Source: Roseibium sp. (lineage in GTDB: Bacteria > Pseudomonadota > Alphaproteobacteria > Rhizobiales > Stappiaceae). Taken from it: a DNA stretch of 64,000 nucleotides. The translations under genes were made by a program, and so were the position numbers. This document shows positions 1-8,391 of the stretch, piece by piece. Positions within the stretch are counted from its first letter, which is position 1. Each line of letters begins with the position of its first letter. The stretch is from positions 1 to 64,000 of the forward strand of contig JAEPML010000018.1 of assembly GCA_017643925.1 (NCBI GenBank), read 5' to 3'. The notes beneath the pieces are model-generated. The model was not told where the DNA came from. It saw only the letters and a list, made by a program, of their open reading frames with translations, and did not search any database.

Positions 1-962
1 TTGACGGCGTCTGGACAGACCAATGGTACGATACGAAGTCTTCCGGAGGGCGTTTTGTCCGCAAGGATGCGGCGTTCCGGAACTGGATCACCCGGGACGG
101 ATCGGCTGGTCCGAGCGGCAAGTCCGGCTTCCAGGCAGAAGCCGGCCGGTATCATCTCTTTGTTTCCTATGCCTGCCCCTGGGCGCACCGGACGATGATC
201 TTCCGCAAGCTGAAAGGCCTTGAGGACAAGATCTCTCTTTCTGCCGTTGCTCCGCTGATGCTGGAAAATGGCTGGGAGTTCGCCGAAACCGAACCTGTCG
301 CCGGAGCCAACTATGCCTGGCATATCTATGCCAAAGCCGATCCGCATTACACCGGACGGGCAACGGTGCCGATCCTGTGGGACAAGCAACAGGAAACCAT
401 CGTCAGCAACGAGTCCGCCGAAATCATCCGGATGTTCAACTCCGCGTTCAACGACCTGACGGGATCAACACTCGACTTCTATCCCGAAGACCTCAGAGCG
501 GAGATCGACACCATCAACGAGCGGATCTACCACACCGTCAACAACGGCGTTTACAAGTCCGGGTTTGCTACAACCCAGGAAGCCTACGAGGAAGCTGTTG
601 TCGCCCTTTTCGAGACGCTGGACGATCTGGAGAATAGGCTGCAATCCCAGCGTTATCTGGTCGGTGACCGGCTAACGGAAGCCGATTGGCGGCTGTTCAC
701 GACGCTGCTCCGGTTCGACCCGGTCTATGTCGGTCATTTCAAATGCAATATCAGGCGGATTGAGGATTACCCGAACCTGTCAAACTACCTGCGCGATCTC
801 TATCAGATGCCCGGTATCGCCGAGACAGTCGATATGACCACGATTAAGACCCATTACTACGGTTCCCATGAAAGCGTGAACCCGACACGCATTGTACCTG
901 TCGGTCCGGATCTTGATCTCATGACCCCGCATGACCGGGACCGCTTCAAGGCAGCTGCCTGA
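1..962 (+). CDS. Glutathionyl-hydroquinone reductase (GST family, ECM4/YqjG type), 5' end cut by window
   Basis: The reading frame is open from the first bases of the window, so the true start lies upstream; the internal ATG at 195 is not the start because the frame before it encodes the catalytic motif YACPWAHRT. That CPWA motif, followed by the glutaredoxin-like fold and an all-helical C-terminal half (VGDRLTEADWRLFTTLLRFD, VGHFKCN), is typical of Xi-class glutathione transferases. These use glutathione and an active-site Cys to reduce glutathionyl-hydroquinones in the cytoplasm. The C terminus is complete. About 20 to 60 residues are probably missing at the N terminus. It converges with the NUDIX gene, leaving only 23 bp between them. 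Confidence 0.9.
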   Translation, partial: DGVWTDQWYDTKSSGGRFVRKDAAFRNWITRDGSAGPSGKSGFQAEAGRYHLFVSYACPWAHRTMIFRKLKGLEDKISLSAVAPLMLENGWEFAETEPVAGANYAWHIYAKADPHYTGRATVPILWDKQQETIVSNESAEIIRMFNSAFNDLTGSTLDFYPEDLRAEIDTINERIYHTVNNGVYKSGFATTQEAYEEAVVALFETLDDLENRLQSQRYLVGDRLTEADWRLFTTLLRFDPVYVGHFKCNIRRIEDYPNLSNYLRDLYQMPGIAETVDMTTIKTHYYGSHESVNPTRIVPVGPDLDLMTPHDRDRFKAAA

Positions 963-985
963 CAAAGCCTGCCCGGCGGCAATGC

Positions 986-1468
986 TCACCATTTGCCGCC
1001 AGCATAGACCCCCTGGCGATGTTCGCCCAGCCGGCGCGCCGTTGCCGCGCTCAGATCGGTCGGCAAGCCGTCAAGTGTGAAAAACCGCGCTTCGACAATC
1101 TCGGCATTCGGCCTCAGGTAGGTATCCGCCTCCGACCAGGTGCCAACCCGGAACAGGCCGACATGATCGCGGCCTGTCGCTTCCTGGTTGAGATAGATAT
1201 TCAAAAGCTCAGGCGGACCGCTGGCAACAATCCCCGCTTCCTCCCGTATCTCGCGCCGGGCAGCTTGTTCAAGCGTCTCTCCGCCATCGACACCGCCGCC
1301 GGGCAGATACCATCCCGGCAGATAGCTGTGGCGCACAAGCAAAACGCGGGACTGATCGTCTTCAACGATCACCCGCACCCCCAATGTATAGGGACTGCGC
1401 AGCAGGCTGACGCTCTGGATCAGACGCTTCGTCCAGCGCTTCGGCAAAAAGGACAGGATCTTCAGCAT
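986..1468 (-). CDS. NUDIX hydrolase
   Basis: 160 aa cytosolic protein with a full Nudix box: G-x5-E-x7-REIREEAGI around residues 58-80, so the Mg-binding Glu pair is intact. Such enzymes cleave nucleoside-diphosphate-linked substrates; the sequence does not reveal the substrate. The start ATG at 1468 follows a GGAAG ribosome site. The stretch before the box (LLVRHSYLPGWYLPGGGVDGGE) matches general MutT-like family members found next to unrelated housekeeping genes. No operon partner: it converges with the GST-family gene. Confidence 0.9.
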   Translation of the reverse strand: MLKILSFLPKRWTKRLIQSVSLLRSPYTLGVRVIVEDDQSRVLLVRHSYLPGWYLPGGGVDGGETLEQAARREIREEAGIVASGPPELLNIYLNQEATGRDHVGLFRVGTWSEADTYLRPNAEIVEARFFTLDGLPTDLSAATARRLGEHRQGVYAGGKW

Positions 1469-1666
1469 GGTCTTCCGTTTACCCGTTCGATACCTGATCT
1501 AACCCCAGTGAAGCCCTTTGTTAACCCATGCAATTCCTGCAGACCTGCCACGACATAATGTCGCTTCTCATTCTGGCAGTCAGTGCCTATTTAAGGGGCA
1601 ACATGATGAATTCGAAGGCATAAGGGCCTGGGGCCTGGGGTGCCGGGTAAAAGAGAGGAAAATCCC

Positions 1667-1783
1667 ATGTTGAACGCACTGTTTGGTAAAAAGAGCCGCC
1701 GCAACCACTACCAGTGGAAGCCTGCTGTTGATCTGAGCAACCCGCGCGTTGCTGCATCCCTGACAACCTTCCCGACCAACTAA
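1667..1783 (+). CDS. Small basic peptide, 38 aa, unknown
   Basis: ATG at 1667 is preceded by AAGAGAGGAA, a good ribosome site. The peptide starts MLNALFGKKSRRNHYQW and ends TTFPTN. It is not recognisable as a known family. It is followed 29 bp downstream by a second small ORF with its own ribosome site, and the pair ends in a strong terminator hairpin at 1969-2004, which supports a real transcript. It could also be an sRNA that happens to contain ORFs. Confidence 0.5.
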   Translation: MLNALFGKKSRRNHYQWKPAVDLSNPRVAASLTTFPTN

Positions 1784-1812
1784 GGTCAGGACACGACAAG
1801 CGGAGAGAAGTC

Positions 1813-1938
1813 ATGTTCGGTTTCGTAAACGTTGTTGGAGCGTCGCTGCGCGAGAGCACGCGCACCGCACAAGGCAATGATTTCAAGGCTGTTCAGCCTG
1901 TACCAAGTGCCGATAAGAAGACCAAGCCGAAGGGCTGA
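1813..1938 (+). CDS. Small peptide, 41 aa, unknown
   Basis: ATG at 1813 after CGGAGAGAAG. The peptide begins MFGFVNVVGASLRESTRTAQ and ends with a Lys-rich tail (DKKTKPKG). Not a recognised family. It sits between the 38-aa ORF and a terminator at 1969-2004, so the two likely share one short mRNA. The first third is hydrophobic but short for a membrane span. Confidence 0.5.
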   Translation: MFGFVNVVGASLRESTRTAQGNDFKAVQPVPSADKKTKPKG

Positions 1939-1968
1939 AGCTTTCAAAAACTTCTGCACCGCAATCAA

Positions 1969-2004
1969 GGCGCCGCGTTATTTACTTGACGCGGCGCTTT
2001 TTGA
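1969..2004 (+). terminator. Rho-independent terminator after small ORF pair
   Basis: GCGCCGCG (1970-1977) pairs perfectly with CGCGGCGC (1990-1997) around a 12-nt loop, followed by TTTTTGATTT. It ends the small-ORF transcript just before the metallophosphoesterase gene. Confidence 0.8.
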
Positions 2005-2021
2005 TTTGAAGATGCGCCCCT

Positions 2022-2972
2022 ATGTTCAAGCTCGCGCATATTTCAGATCCACATCTGGGCCCCCTGCCCGACCCGAAGCTGCTCCAGCTCTTCTCGAAGC
2101 GCATTCTGGGTTACCTGAACTGGCAGCGGAACCGCTCCAGGATCATGGGCAGCAATTATCTGGAACAGCTGGTTTCGGATATGAAGGCGGCGGCTCCGGA
2201 CTACATTGCCGTTACCGGCGATCTCGTCAACATTGCGCTTCCTCTTGAAATCTCGGGCGCCCGTACCTGGCTGGAGGAAATTGGCGATCCCGAGTATGTC
2301 TCCGTTGTCCCAGGCAATCACGATGCGTATGTACCCGGAGCGATCAGAAAGGCCAGAAGCGCCTGGTGGCCCTATATGTGCGGAGACGAGAACACATCGC
2401 TGCCAGCGCTGGACGCACCTTCCGAGGCAACTTTTCCCTATGTCCGCAAGCGAGACGGCATCGCGCTGATCGGCGTGACCACTGGACGTGCCAGCGCGCC
2501 CTGGTTTGCAACAGGCCGCGTTGGCAGCAAGCAAAGCAAGCGCCTGCGTCAAATCCTGGAAGAACTCGGCAAGGAGAACCTGTTCCGCGTGGTGATGCTC
2601 CACCATCCGCCATTCCCGCATGCTACCCGCTGGCACAAGCGGCTGTCGGATGCCTCACGCGTGAGAGCTGTCGTCAAACGCGTTGGTGCTGAACTCATCC
2701 TTCACGGTCATACGCATATTGACAGTTTCGAACAGATTGAAGGGCCGGCAGGACCTGTCCCCGTAGTCGGCGTTCCATCGGCGACCAGCGCTCCGGGCGG
2801 AAAGAAACCGGCAGCCAGGTACAACCTGTTCAAGATCGAGAAAACCAATGATGGCTGGACCTGCCGCATGGAGGAGCACGGGTTCGAGGCTCCGAACACG
2901 CCCGTTAAACTACTCACCGAACGCAATGTCAGCATCCCGAGCCACAGTGTAGCGGCTCTTCCAGAAGAATAG
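2022..2972 (+). CDS. Metallophosphoesterase (calcineurin-like, CpdA/Icc type)
   Basis: 316 aa with the full set of dimetal phosphoesterase motifs in order: DPHLG (residues 9-13), GDLVN, GNHD, LHHPP and HGHTH. The layout matches class III cyclic-nucleotide phosphodiesterases (CpdA-like), which hydrolyse 3',5'-cAMP, but related enzymes act on other phosphodiesters, so the substrate is open. No signal peptide or membrane segment. Its ATG follows the terminator by about 18 bp, so its promoter probably overlaps the small-ORF unit. It converges with the 193-aa membrane protein gene. Confidence 0.88.
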   Translation: MFKLAHISDPHLGPLPDPKLLQLFSKRILGYLNWQRNRSRIMGSNYLEQLVSDMKAAAPDYIAVTGDLVNIALPLEISGARTWLEEIGDPEYVSVVPGNHDAYVPGAIRKARSAWWPYMCGDENTSLPALDAPSEATFPYVRKRDGIALIGVTTGRASAPWFATGRVGSKQSKRLRQILEELGKENLFRVVMLHHPPFPHATRWHKRLSDASRVRAVVKRVGAELILHGHTHIDSFEQIEGPAGPVPVVGVPSATSAPGGKKPAARYNLFKIEKTNDGWTCRMEEHGFEAPNTPVKLLTERNVSIPSHSVAALPEE

Positions 2973-2993
2973 GAATTCAATCCCCTGAGGGGT

Positions 2994-3575
2994 TCAAAGC
3001 GGGTTGGCGAACCAGGCAAAAGCGATAAGACCGACGATCCCGGCAGCTATGCCGATACCGAATGCGCCGACAACCGCCAGCCAGGGGGTCTTGCTTTCCT
3101 TGACCCGCACCACCTGGGACTCCAGTGCAACCTGTTTCAGACGGTTGTTCAGCCAGTCGCCTTCCAGTGCCTTTTCGCGTTCGATCACGCGCTCGGCGAT
3201 ATATTCGGTCAGGCAATCCGCCATGTCGTCGATGTTGGCGGTTTCAAGAATGACAACGCGGCCAAGACGGGTGTCCTTCAGGAAACGGTAGGTCTTGCGG
3301 TCCCCTCCGACAGCAACATGACTGGTCGCATCGATCCAGAGCCTTGGTGTTGAACCGGCAATGATCTGCAACGCGAACTGGTCATCATCTTCGGGAATTT
3401 CCTTGAAGACGTCCTTGAGTTCGTCGGCGAGCATGTCCAGTCTGGCACGTTCAGTATCCTGCAGCTCTACCACCACATCCGAGCGCTCGACTTCACCGAG
3501 CTGAACCTTGCGGATCGCATCTCGAAGCGAGCGCATCCGCGTGTGGGGAACAACGTTATCCTGCATTTCAGACAT
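2994..3575 (-). CDS. Conserved hypothetical protein with C-terminal membrane anchor
   Basis: 193 aa. Residues 1-165 are charged and soluble (acidic stretch EIPEDDDQF, helical segments EYIAERVIEREKALEGDWLNNRLKQ). Residues about 168-190 form one hydrophobic span (AVVGAFGIGIAAGIVGLIAF), giving a tail-anchored topology with the bulk in the cytoplasm. I do not recognise a named family. It is transcribed away from mtnA; the shared upstream region holds a CtrA-like TTAA-N7-TTAA box at 3704-3718. Confidence 0.75.
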   Translation of the reverse strand: MSEMQDNVVPHTRMRSLRDAIRKVQLGEVERSDVVVELQDTERARLDMLADELKDVFKEIPEDDDQFALQIIAGSTPRLWIDATSHVAVGGDRKTYRFLKDTRLGRVVILETANIDDMADCLTEYIAERVIEREKALEGDWLNNRLKQVALESQVVRVKESKTPWLAVVGAFGIGIAAGIVGLIAFAWFANPL

Positions 3576-3703
3576 GACGCGCCTGACTCCGTTCTACGCC
3601 TTTGGTGAATCAATTCTTAACCGATTGTGGAGACCGAAAAACCGGCACACAGCTTTACTTGCAAGCTATCCACTATCATTGATCCGAACATGGTTAACAA
3701 AGC

Positions 3704-3719
3704 TTAAGAGATTTTTAAC
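3704..3719. promoter_or_regulatory. Candidate CtrA box (TTAA-N7-TTAAC)
   Basis: TTAA at 3704-3707 and TTAAC at 3715-3719 are separated by exactly 7 bp, the CtrA consensus spacing. It lies 85 bp upstream of mtnA and about 130 bp upstream of the divergent 193-aa gene; the region is AT-rich, so chance is possible. Confidence 0.4.
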
Positions 3720-3803
3720 CCAGAGACCAGCCAGCCAGCACTGGCCACTGCCAAATTCATGGGTTATGCAAAAACAAATTGCGGCTTTTCAGGAGAACGC
3801 GTC

Positions 3804-4910
3804 ATGAATGTGGACGGCAAGAAATATCGCACGATCTGGCTTGCGAAAGACGGTGCGTCCGTCGAGATCATCGACCAGACCAAGTTTCCATATTCATTCG
3901 AGACAACGCTGCTGCACACGATGGAAGACGCGGCCCACGCCATTCGCGTGATGCAGGTGCGCGGTGCACCGCTGATTGGGGCGACGGCTGCCTATGGTGT
4001 CGCTCTGGCCATGCGCCAGGATGCTTCGGATGACGCCCTTCATGCGGCTTGTTCGGCGCTTCTGGAAACAAGGCCGACCGCCGTTAATCTACATTGGGCC
4101 CTCGACCGGGCCCGAAAGACGCTGATCCAGGTTGCTCCTGCCGACCGCATGGAAGCCGCCTACGCGCTTGCCAATGACATCTGCGACGAGGACATTGCGA
4201 TCAACATGGCCATCGGCATGCATGGCATGGAACTGATCACCGAGATCGCCAAGACCAAACGGGAAGGCGAAGCGGTCAATATTCTCACCCATTGCAACGC
4301 CGGCTGGCTGGCAACCGTCGACTGGGGAACAGCCACGGCCCCGGTTTACATGTCCCATGACGCCGGTATTCCGGTTCATGTCTGGGTGGATGAAACCCGG
4401 CCGAGAAACCAGGGAGCCTTCCTGACCGCCTGGGAGCTGGGCCATCACGGCGTGCCGCACACGGTGATCGTCGACAATGCCGGCGGTCACCTGATGCAAC
4501 ATGGCGAAGTTGATATCGTCATCACCGGCACGGACCGGACGACAGCGACCGGCGATGTCTGCAACAAGATTGGCACTTACCTGAAAGCATTGGCTGCAAG
4601 GGACAACAACGTCCCCTTCTACGTTGCCCTGCCCTCCCCGACCATCGACTTCTCGCTCTCGGATGGTGTGAAGGAAATTCCGATCGAAGAGCGCGCTGGA
4701 GACGAAGTCAGCAAGATGACCGGGCGTACCGATGCGGGTTCGGTCGAGACCATCAACATTGTCGCCGAGGGTTCTGCCGTCGGCAATCCGGCCTTCGATG
4801 TCACCCCCGCCCGGCTCGTGTCCGGTCTCATAACGGAGCGCGGTGTCCTGGGCGCCAACCGTCAGGCGATTGCCGAAGCCTTTCCAGAGCGCGTTAAGAT
4901 GAGTGCGTGA
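3804..4910 (+). CDS. mtnA: S-methyl-5-thioribose-1-phosphate isomerase
   Basis: 368 aa from the ATG at 3804, which has AGGAG at 3791-3795; an upstream in-frame ATG at 3759 lacks such a site. The enzyme converts methylthioribose-1-phosphate to methylthioribulose-1-phosphate in methionine salvage. Family motifs are present: RGAPLIGATAAYG (53-65), catalytic Cys164 in LTHCNAG, DETRPRNQGA, and catalytic Asp244 in TGTDRTTATGDV. Length is normal. No other methionine-salvage gene is adjacent. Related isomerases (eIF2B-like) share the fold, but these motifs fit MtnA best. Confidence 0.93.
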   Translation: MNVDGKKYRTIWLAKDGASVEIIDQTKFPYSFETTLLHTMEDAAHAIRVMQVRGAPLIGATAAYGVALAMRQDASDDALHAACSALLETRPTAVNLHWALDRARKTLIQVAPADRMEAAYALANDICDEDIAINMAIGMHGMELITEIAKTKREGEAVNILTHCNAGWLATVDWGTATAPVYMSHDAGIPVHVWVDETRPRNQGAFLTAWELGHHGVPHTVIVDNAGGHLMQHGEVDIVITGTDRTTATGDVCNKIGTYLKALAARDNNVPFYVALPSPTIDFSLSDGVKEIPIEERAGDEVSKMTGRTDAGSVETINIVAEGSAVGNPAFDVTPARLVSGLITERGVLGANRQAIAEAFPERVKMSA

Positions 4911-5060
4911 CGCCTCTTGCTGCCGAGCCAATACACGCCAAACTGAGGCGCGAAATCACTCGCGCGCGCCTTCAACTCTCATCCTCAACTTGATCGGGGA
5001 TGACTTCCGTGAGCTTTGACCAGGCGCACACGCTTATGGGCTCTTCAGGCTTCTGAACGC

Positions 5061-5672
5061 TTATGCCCCAAGAACAGGTACGTGCGGGGCCTTGTCCCGT
5101 CCGAGCAATCCGGACAGGCGCGGGTCGTCCGCCACTTCAATGGCACGTTTATAGGGTGTGAAACCGCAAGACGTATAGAAGCCGATTGCCTGCGGGCTGT
5201 CACCGGTGCAGGTATGCACCCAGAAGCGCCGGGTCTCCGGCCGCTCCCAGACCATTTCCAGCGCCCGCGCCATAAGCCAGCGCCCTGTACCACCGCCTAT
5301 AGCGTCCGGTGTCAGTCCAAAATAGGCAAGCTCGGGCTCTTCGGGATTGGAGTAGTCCAGCTCCAGCATGCCCACCGGTTTGCCGTTGCGCATCGGCAGG
5401 AAATTTTCGCGTGCGGGTTCGGCAAGCATGCTTTCCAGATCTTCGTTGCTCATCGTCAGGCGCCCGAACCAGATCCAGTCTTCTCCCACCTGCCTGAAGA
5501 GCGTCCGGTAGTCATCCGCTTCCGGGCTTGTCCACCTTTGAAGCTCGAGGTCGTCGCGCTGCGGAGCATTCCAACCCGGGGCGGCATGCATTTCCAGAAA
5601 GGTCACGACAAAGGCAACCTTGCCGTCCGGAATATCGGTGTAACCGTCGAGATCCAGCATTTGTCCGGACAT
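5061..5672 (-). CDS. GNAT-family N-acetyltransferase
   Basis: 203 aa from the ATG at 5672, chosen because AGGAG lies 5 bp upstream (an earlier in-frame ATG at 5720 has none). The GNAT acetyl-CoA signature is in the C-terminal half: LTPDAIGGGTGRWLMARAL, then the conserved HTCTGDSPQAIGFYTSCGF. The acceptor substrate cannot be predicted. It is divergent from the small CtrA-boxed gene at 5817. Confidence 0.85.
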   Translation of the reverse strand: MSGQMLDLDGYTDIPDGKVAFVVTFLEMHAAPGWNAPQRDDLELQRWTSPEADDYRTLFRQVGEDWIWFGRLTMSNEDLESMLAEPARENFLPMRNGKPVGMLELDYSNPEEPELAYFGLTPDAIGGGTGRWLMARALEMVWERPETRRFWVHTCTGDSPQAIGFYTSCGFTPYKRAIEVADDPRLSGLLGRDKAPHVPVLGA

Positions 5673-5756
5673 GAAAACTCCTAACTCCACTCTCACTTGC
5701 CGGATTATCAGCTGATGCACAGGTTACCAAGTGGGCAATTCGCGTATTGCAACTTG

Positions 5757-5771
5757 TTAACTCGTTATTAA
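5757..5771. promoter_or_regulatory. Candidate CtrA box (TTAA-N7-TTAA)
   Basis: TTAA (5757-5760), 7 bp, TTAA (5768-5771), followed by CC as often seen in CtrA sites. It lies 45 bp upstream of the small gene at 5817 and 84 bp upstream of the divergent acetyltransferase. Confidence 0.5.
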
Positions 5772-5816
5772 CCACGACTTGAGAGGTTGAAACCGTATCC
5801 AGGAAAGATGCAAGAC

Positions 5817-6092
5817 ATGCCTAAAGTCGGAAATTACGTCCAGCGCGACTATCACAGCAAATTTCGCTCACAGCGAAAATCGCGTTGGTCCAACTACAAC
5901 AAGGCGTGGAGCCAGAAGCGCTCCAGTGCGATCGAGAAGTCTCAGCAACTTCGCAATATCGCAAGCACCTTCACCTCCATCAGCACGAACGCCGCACAGG
6001 CCAACACCCAGTTCTTGATGCAGAATCGTGGGGCGCAGGGCATATATGCCACGCCAACAGCCGTGATGTCGCGGGTCAACGTCCTCGTCTGA
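5817..6092 (+). CDS. Small conserved-looking protein, flagellar-cluster neighbour, unknown function
   Basis: 91 aa from the ATG at 5817 (AGGAA at 5801-5805); in-frame ATG 5808 and TTG 5787 are alternatives. The protein is basic at the N terminus (SKFRSQRKSRWSNYNKAW), then Ser/Thr/Asn/Gln-rich and helical (IASTFTSISTNAAQANTQFL). No family recognised. The CtrA-like box at 5757 and its convergent position 38 bp from flhA suggest a cell-cycle or flagellar connection. This is inference from context. Confidence 0.6.
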   Translation: MPKVGNYVQRDYHSKFRSQRKSRWSNYNKAWSQKRSSAIEKSQQLRNIASTFTSISTNAAQANTQFLMQNRGAQGIYATPTAVMSRVNVLV

Positions 6093-6130
6093 CGACCAGC
6101 CTGTCCAAAACAGATTTCAGAACGTCAGCC

Positions 6131-8311
6131 TTAAACGGAACCGATCGTCTTCAACTTGACCCGAGGATGAACTTCCGCCTGGCTCATGATCGTGGTGTGC
6201 GCACGGAAGCGCTCGACAATCGACCGTACGAAGGGGCGTGTCTGCGGAGACGTCAGCAGAACGGGCACTTCTCCCTGCCCGGCGGCCTCCTCAAAGGCAT
6301 CCCGGACCTTGCCGACAAATTCCTGCAGCTTGCTCGGCTGCATCGCCAGCTGCCGGTCGTCCCCCTCTCCGATAATGGACTCCAGGAAGGCCTGCTCCCA
6401 TTGCGGTGACAGCGCGATCAACGGCAAATACCCGCCCGGCGCCAGGTTGGCAGCGCAGATCTGGCGGCCGAGCCGTGTGCGAACGTGTTCGGCGATCGTT
6501 TCGGTATTGCGGGTCATGCCGGTTGCTTCCGAAACGCCCTCCAGGATCGTGCCGAGATCGCGGATGGAAATGCGTTCGACCAGAAGGGCCTGCAGAACAC
6601 GCTGGAGACCGGAAACGGAGATCTGCGACGGGACGAGGTCTTCCACCAGTTTCGCCTGTTCACCCTGAAGCTCCTTGAGAAGCTTCTGAACATCGCCATA
6701 GGTGAGCAACTCGGAAATGTTGCCCTTGATCGTCTCGGTCAGATGCGTGGACAGGACGGTTGCCGGATCGACGACAGTGTATCCGCGCAAGGAAGCGTCT
6801 TCGCGATACTGAGCCTCGACCCAGGTGGCCGGCAGGCCGAAAGTCGGTTCGGTCGTATGCGTTCCCGGAAGCTTCACCTGGCCGCCCGCCGGGTCCATCA
6901 CCATGAAGTGGTTCGGGTAGAGAATGCCACGCCCGGCTTCGACTTCCTTGACCTTGATGACGTAGTCGTTGGCGCCCAGCTGAATATTGTCGAGGATACG
7001 CACCGGCGGCATGATGACGCCCATGTCGCCAGCGACCTGGCGGCGCAGGGCCTTGATCTGCTCCGTGAGCACATCGGACTCGCCGGTCGCCTTGCCATTG
7101 ATCAGCGGCAGCAGCGCATAACCGAGTTCGATCCGGAGCTCGTCCATCTTGAGCGCATCGGTGATTGGTGGCTCCGGAGCCGGCTTCGGGGCGGCATCGA
7201 TCGCCTTCTTCTCGGCAACCTTGACCGCTTCCAGTTTCTTTTTGGCCCCCACCTGATAGGCGAGATATCCGGCGACTGCTGCAAGACCAAGAAACGGTAT
7301 CATGGGCATGCCCGGCAGCATGGCCAGAACGACCATGACGGCAGCCGACATGCCGAGCGCTTTCGGGTATCCGGTGAACTGGCTTGTGAGTGCCTTGTCT
7401 GCGGCTCCATGCACGCCGGCTTTCGAGACCAGGAGACCGGCGGCGGTCGACACGATGAGTGCGGGGATCTGGGACACCAGGCCGTCACCGATCGTCAGCA
7501 GCGTGTAATTGTTTGCCGCTTCGGAGAAGGACAACTCCATTTGGGCGACGCCGATGAAAATCCCGCCCAGAATATTGATGAACGTGATCAGGAGCCCGGC
7601 GATCGCGTCACCGCGCACGAATTTCGAAGCACCGTCCATGGCGCCGAAAAAGGAGCTTTCGTCCTCGAGCGCCTTGCGGCGTGCCTTGGCCTCAGCCTCG
7701 TCGATCAGACCTGCCGAAAGGTCGGCATCGATCGCCATCTGCTTGCCGGGCATGGCGTCCAGGGTGAAACGCGCTGCGACTTCGGCAATACGGCCCGAAC
7801 CCTTGGTGATCACGACAAAATTCACGATCACCAGGATCGCGAAGACAATGATCCCGATGACGAAGTTTCCGCCCATGACGAGATTGCCGAAGGACTGGAT
7901 CACATTACCGGCGGCAGCTGTCCCCTCATGACCATTGGCAAGGATCAGGCGGGTCGAGGCAATGTTGAGCCCCAGCCGCAACATGGTCGCGATCAGAAGA
8001 ACGGTCGGAAAGGACGAAAATTCCAGCGGCTTTTGAATGAACAGCCCTGTCATCAGGACCAGGACTGAAAAGATAATGGAGACCGCCAGGAACATGTCCA
8101 ACATCATCGGCGGCATCGGAAGGATAAGCAGCGTCAGGATCACCAGGATCCCTGTGGCCAGACCCACATCCCCCTTGCGAAGCGTGTCGATCAGCTCCTG
8201 GACACTCGGAAAGCCGGACACGGTGGCCGCAGGCTTGGGGGCCACGGCTCCCGGCTGTTCCTGTGCGGGCGCTGCAGGCCCTTGTTGTCCACTTGCTGCC
8301 GTATCCGACAT
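6131..8311 (-). CDS. flhA: Flagellar biosynthesis export-gate protein FlhA
   Basis: 726 aa inner-membrane protein of the flagellar type III export gate. The N-terminal half has the expected run of about eight membrane spans, and the FHIPEP signature is present (RFTLDAMPGKQMAIDADLSAGLI, about residues 180-203). The C-terminal cytoplasmic export-chaperone docking domain is complete. The ATG at 8311 follows GGAAGAAG. It lies about 80 bp downstream of flbD on the same strand, so it may be the last gene of the fliF operon. Length is normal. Confidence 0.97.
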   Translation of the reverse strand: MSDTAASGQQGPAAPAQEQPGAVAPKPAATVSGFPSVQELIDTLRKGDVGLATGILVILTLLILPMPPMMLDMFLAVSIIFSVLVLMTGLFIQKPLEFSSFPTVLLIATMLRLGLNIASTRLILANGHEGTAAAGNVIQSFGNLVMGGNFVIGIIVFAILVIVNFVVITKGSGRIAEVAARFTLDAMPGKQMAIDADLSAGLIDEAEAKARRKALEDESSFFGAMDGASKFVRGDAIAGLLITFINILGGIFIGVAQMELSFSEAANNYTLLTIGDGLVSQIPALIVSTAAGLLVSKAGVHGAADKALTSQFTGYPKALGMSAAVMVVLAMLPGMPMIPFLGLAAVAGYLAYQVGAKKKLEAVKVAEKKAIDAAPKPAPEPPITDALKMDELRIELGYALLPLINGKATGESDVLTEQIKALRRQVAGDMGVIMPPVRILDNIQLGANDYVIKVKEVEAGRGILYPNHFMVMDPAGGQVKLPGTHTTEPTFGLPATWVEAQYREDASLRGYTVVDPATVLSTHLTETIKGNISELLTYGDVQKLLKELQGEQAKLVEDLVPSQISVSGLQRVLQALLVERISIRDLGTILEGVSEATGMTRNTETIAEHVRTRLGRQICAANLAPGGYLPLIALSPQWEQAFLESIIGEGDDRQLAMQPSKLQEFVGKVRDAFEEAAGQGEVPVLLTSPQTRPFVRSIVERFRAHTTIMSQAEVHPRVKLKTIGSV

Positions 8312-8391
8312 GTCTTCTTCCGGTTTCTGTCAGCGCCATCTCCTTGAGACTGACGCCTGTCTTCACTCAACGCATGTATTCAAGGCCCCGG

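Noticed and set aside
6485..8068. Long open frame on the plus strand opposite flhA
   Set aside because: It is antisense to an unambiguous flhA; the protein is Asp/His/Arg/Gly-rich in the way reverse-strand GC-rich frames are.
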